A DNA stretch of 64,000 bases, taken from Protonemura montana. Taxonomy: Eukaryota; Arthropoda; Insecta; Plecoptera; Nemouridae. The stretch lies in contig OX387603.1 in assembly GCA_947568835.1 (NCBI GenBank), forward strand, positions 27,366,651 through 27,430,650, written 5' to 3'. Under the pieces are notes generated by a model. That model saw nothing but the letters and a program-made list of their open reading frames with translations, made no database searches and had not been told where the DNA came from. Position numbers and translations under genes: made by a program. Position 1 is the stretch's first letter, and each line of letters opens with the position of its first letter. This document shows, piece by piece, positions 59,001 through 64,000 of this stretch.

Positions 59001-61901
59001 AAAACATAAACATGCTAATTATTTTCACAAAATCGGTTTTGTTGCAGGTGTGGGTGGCCAGCGGTTTGAACGGCCACTGAACCAGTCAAAGCAGGCGTTG
59101 TCGCAGATGCTGCGAATGCGATTGCCGGGCAACCAGCTGATGTCGCAGCCTGCACAACCGGCACAGCCGGGCTTCCCGCAAGGCATGCGCCAGCAGTTCA
59201 TGAGGTTGGTCCAACCCCCGCAAATATATTATTCAACCTGGCATTCAATTTGCATTACAAATTTTGTAATTTTAATACTCTGCACTTTGTAAGCACAGCT
59301 TTTGGGAGTTCAATTTGATTTTGAGTTTCTCTGCACACAGTAGCTCTGGTGAGCATCAGACATGAGAAATCTACTAAATTATTTGACGAAAACTTTCAAG
59401 GTGACAGTGCTCTAAAAGTAAGAAAGTTTATTTTATTTCAAGATTGGCTCTTGTAAAAATCCTTAGTCTTATTTATCTGTATAAATTTGCCATGTCTTGC
59501 CTACATTTCTTGCCACTCGGTGACTTGATTTTGCCAGCAGTTTAACGAGACGGTCACTTTTGCAGGCAACAGCTACGAGGCCAACACACGGGCCCGGTGC
59601 AGATGTTCCCACAGCAAGGTCAGCCACCGCAGCAGCAAGGCCCAGCGCCCATGTATCCTGCAATGCAACAAGGTATAGTTCGAACACAAGTACATAAGTT
59701 TAATGCATGGAGAATATCACTTTTTAGACTCATGTCTACTTGATTTATCCTTAGCACTAGTTTTAAGAAAAACTATTTTAACTGGGTTTTGAATGCTAAG
59801 TAAAGGGCTACTAAATTTCCCTGACTGCTCAAACCTCTGAAGAAGTAACTAGTACATGTTACGAAACGTCGGGAAATTTAGTTGTCCTTTACTTAGCATT
59901 CAAAACCCAGTTGAAATAGTTTTTCTTAGAGTAAATCACTCCTTTTCAATGTCGCTTGCTGCAGTCTAGTTTGATAGAAGGCAAATTATTACATTAACAA
60001 GCGTACCAAAAGGAATTTTATTACGCCAATCAATATTTGGACAGCTTATTTTTATTATTATTGGTTTTTAATCACCACAGAAATTAGCCCAAACATTACC
60101 CAAGCTATCAAAAACCACTTAAATTAATTTATATACATATTTATAAAAAAAAAAAATTGGGCCTTTGGCCAAGAAAATGTATATTTTTCATAGGACCGTT
60201 TCAGTTGCAGTTATTAATTCCAAACACATGAGAATTGATCGACTGATTTCGTTTGACCGCTTTGCAGGCATGAACCAGAGCTACTCAGGCTACGGCGGGC
60301 AGCAAATGCAGCCCCAGCCCCCGCAGCAGATGATGGGCGGCTTCCCACAGCAAGGCCAAGGGTTGGGCCCTGCGCAGAGTTTCGGTCCTCAGGGTCCAAT
60401 GCAGAGGCAGGCTGAGTATCGTGCCATGGGTCAGCCACGACAGCAGTATTTGCAGGTTAGTGATACAAACATTCAGCAACCACATTCATCAGACTATAGT
60501 TGCTCGTAAGAACAAACACAACGTTAGATGCACAGAGTCGTACGACCTATTTATAATTACAATGTGTTCATTTCATAACCATAATCATAAATAACATTAA
60601 TAACAAATTGTTAACAGTAAGTGACTGATTAGTAAGCTAGATCTTAATGGTCAACCATATCTATGGAAAGCTGTTGATTTTTAAATAAATTGATTTTCTC
60701 TCTCTACTCATCAGAAGAAACAAAACTTATAGATGTTAAAAATGCCTCTACCTCAAACAGCTACTTAAATCTCGGTAATTTGCATTCCTTTGTTCCACGC
60801 CCTGATTATATTTATTTTTCTACGTTATCAAACACTGCCTAGTCGACCACTAGATGTGATTTGAATTGGACAAGACTGAGCAGCGGTATTAACACAGACG
60901 CGTGTTTCCTTCTGTAGGCTCCCAACGTTACGATGAGTACGATGGGTCCGTTGGGGCAAACGCAACCCCCTCCGTTCGGGCGGGGTCAGATGCCAGCCGG
61001 TGTAGCGCCTGCGCAGGGCCATCCTGGGCAGCAGCAGCAGTTCCAGCAGGTATGTTCCACATTCCCAAGCAATGTTCCTGCTTAGTTAGCCTTGATCCAG
61101 CCAATCTCTGAAGTTCAATAAGCTCCAGCAGAAAACTTGGTGGCTATTTAATTTTGATATTTATCGTAGGTTACTCGCTTTTTAATATCGTTACTTGTAT
61201 ATCAATCGTCGAGGTACACATTGATGGAGACTTTTTGAGCATGAAAAGTCTCAAAAGCGAGTTTACCTACGAGAAATATCGAAATTAAAATTCATACGAC
61301 AGTGGCTCCACTTAACGTGATGTTCCGGTACTCTGCATTTTTGTCGGTAAGGTGGTCATTTGGCGGCCATCTTTCACGCAGAGACTGTAACATTGACGTT
61401 GTTTCTCTACCTAGTACCTACACTCAACGTTTCTGCACTTATAGTAAAAATTACTACAAACTTCTGAAGTTGTCACAAGGGTCACATGTTTCTGCCTTTT
61501 TGGCCACAAAAACAAAATAAACTGGCTCGGTTTGTGCTTATAAGAATTTAAACATTTGCTATTAACCATTCAGTTTTAAGCATCAATCAAAATCGAGCTT
61601 GGCAAGTATTTTCTTTCCACTCGCTATTTTGTACTTTGGTCTCATTTCGATATTCATTCCACAGCAGGTAAACCAGCAGCGACTTCGACAACAAATGATG
61701 CAACTTCAGCAACAACAGCAACAGCAGCAACAACAACAACAGCAACAGCAACAGGTTCCTGGAGGTCAACAGCAGCCTACGCCTGCGCTAGTGGCGCACT
61801 TGCAACGTCAGCTGTCCAATCAGCCACAGCAGCTGGAGCGTATGCAACCACAGCAACCACAGCAGCACAATCCGTACCAGCAACAACCACCGCCGTACTG
61901 A
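24629..61901 (+). CDS. MED12: Mediator complex subunit 12, complete gene
   Basis: MED12 anchors CDK8/cyclin C in the Mediator kinase module and activates the kinase. 37 coding exons: 24629-24820, 25220-25411, 26354-26513, 27392-27549, 29089-29309, 31797-31890, 32654-32799, 33484-33736, 34503-34749, 35285-35436, 36248-36424, 37430-37564, 38345-38498, 39402-39649, 40519-40648, 40951-41094, 41877-42091, 43062-43293, 43896-44075, 47213-47331, 48046-48254, 50478-50673, 50923-51018, 51717-51969, 53167-53348, 53918-54102, 54742-54865, 55425-55574, 56060-56181, 56719-56839, 57233-57379, 57801-57969, 59048-59204, 59566-59672, 60268-60455, 60918-61049, 61665-61901. Total 6324 nt, 2107 residues (human about 2177). 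All phases match and no frame is broken. Order: [15 protein letters not shown]-terminus, Med12 domain, LCEWAV motif near 484, PQL-type region, Gln-rich tail. I call the first coding exon 'exon 2' because a non-coding exon precedes it. Confidence 0.96.
25965..26036 (+). repeat. (ATT)n microsatellite and poly-T
   Basis: About twelve ATT units to 26000, a short spacer, then a run of about 23 T. They precede the tRNA-like inverted-repeat element and may mark its insertion edge. Confidence 0.85.
26078..26270 (+). mobile_element. tRNA-like core between 33-bp inverted repeats
   Basis: Core 26168-26242: GTCCGGATAGCTCAGTTGG is a good A-box/D-arm and GGTTCGTATCCCG a B-box/T-arm. The acceptor and anticodon stems do not pair properly, so it is not a working tRNA. 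The arms 26078-26110 and 26238-26270 are inverted repeats (about 85-90 percent). A diverged minus-strand relative is at 57013-57105. Confidence 0.75.
26608..26903. mobile_element. tRNA-like inverted-repeat element, two-armed
   Basis: Left arm in minus orientation (AGATGAAATCTG...CCCAAACGGGGACTCG) and right arm in plus orientation with the tRNA-like core (AGTAGCACAATGG...GTACGAGTCCGCG). The arms are complementary over most of their length. Same family as 42674-43000; lies in MED12 intron 4. Confidence 0.85.
28493..29018. repeat. Repeat rich in GGAATATTCC, short terminal inverted repeats
   Basis: Starts AGTGATGG and ends CCATCACT. Inside, GGAATATTCC-type words recur near both ends (AGGAATATTCCTGGG; GGGAATATTCCTG). 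It also contains four 12-bp units (TTTCTGCAAAG) at 28673-28707. Probably a short non-autonomous DNA element in MED12 intron 5. Confidence 0.55.
29089..29309 (+). CDS. MED12: MED12 exon 6, with GTCAGT donor
   Basis: Encodes [19 protein letters not shown] to QPG, matching the human segment with MLDRHEFLTWVLE. The exon must end at 29309 to keep phase 2 with exon 7, so the donor is GG|GTCAGT, with C at +3 instead of A or G. Confidence 0.9.
29310..31796 (+). other. MED12 intron 6, nothing recognised
   Basis: 2.5 kb AT-rich intron. No repeat family of this window, no exon-like frame with splice signals, and no RNA gene seen. Confidence 0.5.
31797..31890 (+). CDS. MED12: MED12 exon 7 (3' half duplicated downstream)
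   Basis: 31 codons plus one completing base; [20 protein letters not shown] matches the human MCPQHRPLVFGLSCILQ block. Acceptor TTGTTTCAG, donor GTTAGC. The last 38 bp, the donor and part of the intron are repeated 94 bp later. Confidence 0.92.
31845..32038 (+). repeat. 94-bp tandem duplication across MED12 exon 7 donor
   Basis: Copy 1 from about 31847 and copy 2 from about 31941, offset 94 bp, roughly 95 percent identical to the GGTCACAG end at 32038. The second copy keeps the exon end and the GTTAGC donor. Its start (GGGTCACAG) has an AG but no pyrimidine tract. Confidence 0.92.
32131..32475. mobile_element. Nested palindromic element, uninterrupted copy
   Basis: Outer inverted repeats: TTTTTAGACTCATGTCTACT...AGCACTAGTTTTA and its inverse at 32420-32475. 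Inside is a second palindrome: AACTGGGTTTTGTATGC...CTACTAAATTTCCC and its inverse. Same family as the LINE-interrupted copy at 11911-14560. Confidence 0.85.
32913..33074. mobile_element. tRNA-like inverted-repeat element lacking its core
   Basis: Both arms (ATTATGAACACTGTAACCG...TTGATGCCC and the inverse) are present and end with the tail hairpin ATTGCAAGCGTTTGCAAT, but the tRNA-like region between them is deleted to about 30 bp. Confidence 0.8.
33884..34402. mobile_element. Long-inverted-repeat element with triplicated left end
   Basis: 519 bp, flanked by perfect CTAGTAC duplications (33877-33883, 34403-34409). The left terminal 47 bp (from CATTGAGTGTGCAGG or CGTTGAGTGTGCAGG to GTTAAAC) occurs three times in a row, starting at 33884, 33931 and 33978. 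The right end has one copy. Confidence 0.9.
34503..34749 (+). CDS. MED12: MED12 exon 10: LCEWAV domain
   Basis: Carries [18 protein letters not shown] and [10 protein letters not shown], the most diagnostic MED12 motif (Pfam Med12-LCEWAV domain). The acidic loop after it ([14 protein letters not shown]) is shorter than in vertebrates. Confidence 0.95.
35285..35436 (+). CDS. MED12: MED12 exon 11, GC donor
   Basis: Encodes [19 protein letters not shown] to [24 protein letters not shown] is near-identical to human. Phase-0 joining to exon 12 requires the exon to end at 35436, where the intron begins GCAAGA. There is no GT within range that keeps the frame, so this is a GC-AG intron. Confidence 0.9.
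35534..35833 (-). mobile_element. tRNA-like inverted-repeat element, minus orientation
   Basis: On the minus strand it reads AGATAGCTCAATGGTTCAGAG, then GGTTCGAGTCCCCGTTTGG, arm, and tail hairpin. The opposite arm (35780-35833) is strongly diverged. MED12 intron 11. Confidence 0.8.
36621..36982. mobile_element. Long-inverted-repeat element with 7-bp target duplication
   Basis: 362 bp with CGTTGAGTG ends, perfect flanking GTAATAC (36614-36620, 36983-36989). The part of the left arm with GCAGAGTACCGG is deleted relative to 41389-41811. MED12 intron 12. Confidence 0.88.
37681..38278 (+). mobile_element. 5S-derived SINE, copy G (three head units)
   Basis: Begins inside a head unit (CTGTTCGGGAGAGAGG), then three 91-bp 5S units, body and tail. 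It lies in MED12 intron 13 in sense orientation, ending about 65 bp before exon 14. Confidence 0.9.
38886..39160 (+). mobile_element. 5S-derived SINE, copy H (degenerate)
   Basis: Partial 5S head (GGTTCAGGTATTGGG) and a body with a large internal deletion; tail TTGCGTCGTTGAACCCC remains. MED12 intron 14. Confidence 0.7.
39672..40059. repeat. Repeat rich in GGTAATATTACC, TAGAGATGT ends
   Basis: Begins TAGAGATGT and ends ACATCTCTA. The right side holds an 18-bp unit (GGTAATGTTACGGGTAAC) about two and a half times. Probably a short non-autonomous element in MED12 intron 15, about 20 bp from the exon 15 donor. Confidence 0.6.
40951..41094 (+). CDS. MED12: MED12 exon 17, GC donor
   Basis: Encodes [18 protein letters not shown] to [12 protein letters not shown]. 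The phase-1 end at 41094 is followed by GCAAGT, the strong GC-AG donor consensus. The next exon starts at 41877 behind GGATGTTCCAG; an earlier AG (41850) would break the frame. Confidence 0.9.
41389..41811. mobile_element. Long-inverted-repeat element, nearly full copy
   Basis: 423 bp, both arms complete: CGTTGAGTGTAGG...GATGGCCGCC...ATTTTAATTTCGATATTTC and inverse. Flanks GTATCAT and GTATTAC match at five of seven positions, suggesting an older insertion. It ends 65 bp before MED12 exon 18. Confidence 0.85.
42674..43000. mobile_element. tRNA-like inverted-repeat element, best two-armed copy
   Basis: Both arms contain a complete tRNA-like core in opposite orientations: minus-strand core at 42715-42785 and plus-strand core at 42838-42915 (GTCCAGATAGCTCAATGG to GGTTCGAGTCCCCGTTTGG). 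The plus arm has the tail AATACCCCGCGCATTGC and hairpin. The arms meet at GTATTTGATGACTAAAATC. Ends about 60 bp before MED12 exon 19. Confidence 0.9.
43307..43574 (+). mobile_element. 5S-derived SINE, copy I (body and tail only)
   Basis: Lacks the 5S head; starts at CCAACTTCTCGACAGCATGG, 14 bp after the MED12 exon 19 donor, and ends with TGCGTCGTTTAACCC. Confidence 0.85.
45414..45431. mobile_element. 18-bp end-only copy of the long-inverted-repeat element
   Basis: CGTTGAGTGCACTCAACG: the first nine and last nine bases of the element family joined directly, flanked by perfect 7-bp duplications ATGTCAT (45407-45413 and 45432-45438). The duplication length matches three intact copies in this window. 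Confidence 0.8.
46835..46990. repeat. 71-bp tandem duplication, about 2.2 units
   Basis: Units begin GAGCGAATGTGAGCGAAAGG at 46835 and 46906, and a partial one at 46977. The first two are identical over the full length I compared, indicating a recent event. Confidence 0.9.
47399..47828 (+). mobile_element. 5S-derived SINE, copy J (single head)
   Basis: Complete with one 5S head (AGTTAAGCAACACTGTGCTG, TTGGATGGGTGACC), body and tail; the tail lost GTGCGTCG. The simplest full copy, useful as the non-repeated form. MED12 intron 21. Confidence 0.9.
48046..48254 (+). CDS. MED12: MED12 exon 22: diverged acidic/Gly-rich insert
   Basis: Begins [16 protein letters not shown], aligned to human AVFVLGDAELKG, then runs into a Gly/Ser/Leu region ([20 protein letters not shown]) unlike vertebrates, where the same place is a poly-Gly loop. 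Both are probably disordered linkers. Phase 2 at the end. Confidence 0.85.
48255..50477 (+). other. MED12 intron 22, nothing recognised
   Basis: 2.2 kb without a known repeat of this window. A minus-strand frame at 48892-49143 and a plus-strand frame at 50036-50248 are not supported by motif or splice context. Confidence 0.45.
52840..53065. mobile_element. Short long-inverted-repeat element
   Basis: 226 bp; both ends and about 95 bp of each arm are kept while the centre is lost (arms meet near 52940). Flanks CTAGAAC and CTAGTAG match at five of seven. MED12 intron 25, 102 bp before exon 26. Confidence 0.82.
54263..54312. mobile_element. Nested palindromic element, outer-end fragment
   Basis: AAGGTTACATCAAGTAGACA followed by TGAGTCTAAAAACAATC, the outer terminus of the family at 32131-32475, next to an AT-rich self-complementary tract (54180-54260). 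Confidence 0.65.
55006..55229. mobile_element. tRNA-like inverted-repeat element, shortened
   Basis: Minus-orientation arm with mutated B-box (GGGGACTCCAACCCCG) joined directly to the plus arm from CCCCGTTTGGGCATC, then tail hairpin. Most of one core is deleted. MED12 intron 28. Confidence 0.8.
57013..57105 (-). mobile_element. Diverged copy of the tRNA-like element of 26078-26270
   Basis: Minus strand reads a degenerate GTCCGGCAATCGG...GGTTTGTATTCCGGTTCG...TTTTTCCAGC, parallel to the core and right arm at 26168-26260. MED12 intron 31. Confidence 0.5.
57801..57969 (+). CDS. MED12: MED12 exon 33: start of the Gln/Pro-rich tail, NAGNAG acceptor
   Basis: Gly/Pro/Gln-rich ([13 protein letters not shown] and repeated QQPQQ). 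The acceptor reads TTTCAGCAG, so splicing could begin at 57801 or 57804 and add or drop one Gln. The tail from here to the stop is the counterpart of the human OPA/PQL-rich region that binds beta-catenin and other factors. Confidence 0.85.
57970..59047 (+). other. MED12 intron 33
   Basis: Mostly unassigned. A 58942-58985 fragment (TTTTTAGACTCATGTCTACT) is the outer end of the nested palindromic family. No coding or RNA signal otherwise. Confidence 0.5.
59721..59936. mobile_element. Nested palindromic element, short copy
   Basis: Outer end TTTTTAGACTCATGTCTACT, then the inner palindrome AACTGGGTTTTGAATGC...CTACTAAATTTCCC and its inverse around GAAGTAACTAGTACATG. The right outer end is missing. 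It gives the uninterrupted target for the LINE at 11980-14258. Confidence 0.8.
61149..61429. mobile_element. Long-inverted-repeat element, left end missing
   Basis: Right arm complete to CACTCAACG at 61429; the left arm begins internally (TATTTATCGTAGGTTACTCG). No matching target duplication, as expected after loss of the left end. MED12 intron 37. Confidence 0.8.
61665..61901 (+). CDS. MED12: MED12 exon 38: polyglutamine C-terminus and stop
   Basis: 78 codons and TGA. A run of 16-17 Gln from mixed CAG/CAA codons (61700-61754), then [20 protein letters not shown], which matches the human ALVRQLQQQLS end, and a final PPPY. The acceptor again is NAGNAG (CCACAGCAG). The terminal PPPY resembles a WW-domain binding motif (PPxY); human MED12 ends NIFGRY instead. 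Confidence 0.92.
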   Translation, partial: QVNQQRLRQQMMQLQQQQQQQQQQQQQQQQVPGGQQQPTPALVAHLQRQLSNQPQQLERMQPQQPQQHNPYQQQPPPY

Positions 61902-62002
61902 TACCACATCTAAGGTATACGCAGAGACCGTTGCCACGTGGTTGTTACTAGTATTCTGCTTAACTCAACTCATAACTTCAACAGCATACCTTCGCTTCTC
62001 TC

Positions 62003-62008
62003 ATTAAA
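62003..62008 (+). terminator. MED12: MED12 poly(A) signal
   Basis: ATTAAA 102 bases after the stop codon, before the repeat at 62034. If it is skipped, AATAAA-like signals inside the downstream inverted-repeat elements (near 62116 and 62450) could be used. Confidence 0.5.
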
Positions 62009-62033
62009 GTCCCTGACGACATTCCGACTTTTT

Positions 62034-62169
62034 ATTTTATTATTAACAACACTATAACCGTCTCAAAAATTGATAGATCAAAACTTGATAGATTGACAGT
62101 TATAGTGTTGTTAATAATAAAAAATACCCCATGCATTGCAAGCGTTTGCAATTTAAATAAGATTTCATC
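62034..62169. mobile_element. tRNA-like inverted-repeat element without core
   Basis: Arm TTATTAACAACACTATAACCG...AATTGATAGATC and its inverse, then the tail hairpin. Located in the MED12 3' flank just behind the poly(A) signal. Confidence 0.75.
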
Positions 62170-62245
62170 CTATTACATTCCAACTTTCTTTCCCGATACT
62201 CAAATCCAGCCTTTTGACACACAGTTCGACAGATATGGCTAATAC

Positions 62246-62500
62246 CTTATTATTAACAACACTATAACCGTCTCAAAAATTGATGCCCAAACGGGGACTG
62301 TCATTCTCATCAAATACACTAGAATCGTCTCAAAAAGCCAGTGTCCAAGTAGCTCAATGGGTTAGAGCAACACCCGTGACAGGTGGAGATCGGGGTTCGA
62401 GTCCCCGTTTGGGCATCAATTTTTGAGACGGTTATAGTGTTCATTAATAATAAAATACCCCGCGCATTGCAAGCGTTTGCAATTTAAATAAGATTTCATC
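62246..62500 (+). mobile_element. tRNA-like inverted-repeat element with intact A and B boxes
   Basis: Left arm short, then plus-strand core 62338-62415: GTCCAAGTAGCTCAATGGG, GGTTCGAGTCCCCGTTTGG, right arm and tail. The B-box is a perfect consensus (GGTTCGAGTCC), so this copy may still recruit RNA polymerase III. Confidence 0.85.
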
Positions 62501-64000
62501 TTAATATGGCTAACACTGTCCTTCTGGGTTAAAATTTACTCAGCAAATCCTTCAAGAATAAGCTATCAACAATTAGCCATAACATCTCTAACAATGATAA
62601 AGGCAACAAGCTGAAATTCTTGGAAATTCTAGAAATTTCTATTTTCTTCTCCGGTAAGTTGAGCTCCCTCTCTCTTTCCTTCATCACCGCAATCAATATC
62701 CAGTATCTTTCTTGGCGCCCTCTCTTCTTTCAACATCGAGGTAGATGAGACTTGCAAAGTTTTCTTGTGTAGCCCTCTCCTACAAGCTAAATTAGTAGGA
62801 CGGTAGGACCTCATGCAGCAGATGGGGCTATTGAGATTCAGCCTCATCGCAGTTTCATCAAAACTGTTTTCTCTCAATACCCTATATTTCTTTTTCTTTC
62901 TATCCCACTGCTAACGCACTCCTACTGCGAATGTTTCAACCATCAGCATCTATTTCTTTTGCCGTTCTATGAGAAAGTTACAAGTAAGCTCCATCTGCAC
63001 CACTTCCAACTCGAGTCATCCAAACATGAATTGTTGCCGCGCTGAGAATATAATTTATTATATATCTATATTTTTATTTTGTGGAATTAGACTGAGATCT
63101 CACGTCTAGAGTGTTTAAGAATGAAGACAATATATCAAGTCTTTGTGGCAGCAAAACAGGAGCTGATTTAAATGAGTAACGAAGTAGTTGTTGCCTGACT
63201 AATGTCTTTATTGTTGGCTGTTTCTAGTGTCGAACCACTGGCTTCCCATCGTGCGACATCGTCAAGACTGGTCCACCGAACGGGACCGGGCATCAATTGC
63301 CAACTTCCTTTGTCCCCCGGCCTGCTCTGCAATTTTCGGCCGGAGCAAAACGATGGTGTACGATGGTGTTCCATGCCTCTTTATGTACCTTTCTAACTTA
63401 TTATTTTAATGAGCTATGAGGAAAATGAATTATTTGTACATGTCATCAATGTAATGTTACATTTATGTAGTAGTACTTTGTAACTAATTTAATCTTTTAA
63501 TGGTTATTTTTTTCATGGAATAATTTTGTGAAAATATAACATTTTAAAAAAATATCTCGTATATTTTGGCCTTATTGGTTATTTTGGTAATTCTGATTCG
63601 CAGTACCCATATTTCGTATCACTGCGTTTTTTACGCTTGGTAAAACATCCAAATTTTCTGACAACGAAAAGAAAATTTCTTCCGCTTAAAGTTCAGAAAT
63701 GAAACTTAATTTAGTGCATTTGTTTTGAAGAGCCAATGAGTTGGTCAGAAAACAACTACACCACTGGATCCATCTTCTTCTTGTCGGCCATGTTTCTTTT
63801 GCTTCTGGAATGTTCATGTCAAACATTGTTTGATTCTGCCAACGAATTCTTCAGCTTGCTTGCAACTGTTGACAAATAATAATCACCGCGTGCCCTGCAA
63901 CAGAATGAAATCTTTGTCGAGGTCAGCAGCACTGGCCAGCAAGCTGTGAAGTGGCTAAAGGGATCATCTCTTAAATTTACAATTTCATATGTGTATACAT
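62501..64000. other. Right flank, no gene recognised
   Basis: A somewhat GC-richer stretch at 63228-63370 follows an AG (GCTGTTTCTAG) and is open in more than one frame, but no frame shows a known family. Confidence 0.45.

Overview
The window is nuclear DNA from an animal, most likely a bilaterian invertebrate. Genes are split into short exons with GT-AG (and a few GC-AG) introns, introns are full of SINEs, fold-back elements and LINE pieces, and the proteins are metazoan (MED12, ninjurin, a secreted chymotrypsin-fold protease). I cannot name the species.

Layout. 0.9-8.0 kb (minus): a ninjurin-family gene with one N-terminal exon, one exon for the amphipathic helices plus first membrane helix, and three alternative phase-0 terminal exons, each with its own second membrane helix and stop. 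11.8-14.9 kb (minus): a two-exon gene for a 51-residue protein I do not recognise; two RFX-type X-boxes lie just upstream, so it is probably ciliary. Its intron holds a palindromic element interrupted by a LINE with an intact reverse transcriptase. 16.4-19.5 kb (minus): a complete seven-exon, 288-residue S1 serine protease with signal peptide, acidic propeptide and TATA box. 20.2-22.0 kb: a truncated LINE RNase H fused to a 92-bp tandem array. 22.6-24.0 kb: 5S-derived SINEs. 24.3-62.0 kb (plus): the whole MED12 gene (Mediator kinase-module subunit), rebuilt here as 37 coding exons with matching phases and a 2107-residue product, ending in a Gln-rich tail. 62.0-64.0 kb: repeats and no clear gene.

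Repeats dominate the rest. Four families recur: (1) a SINE with a 5S rRNA head whose internal promoter region is tandemly repeated, ten copies all on the plus strand; (2) inverted-repeat elements carrying a tRNA-like A-box/B-box core; (3) long-inverted-repeat elements with CGTTGAGTG ends and 7-bp target duplications, including an 18-bp version made only of the two ends; (4) a nested palindromic family in which a LINE has landed. The genes are not an operon and show no shared pathway.
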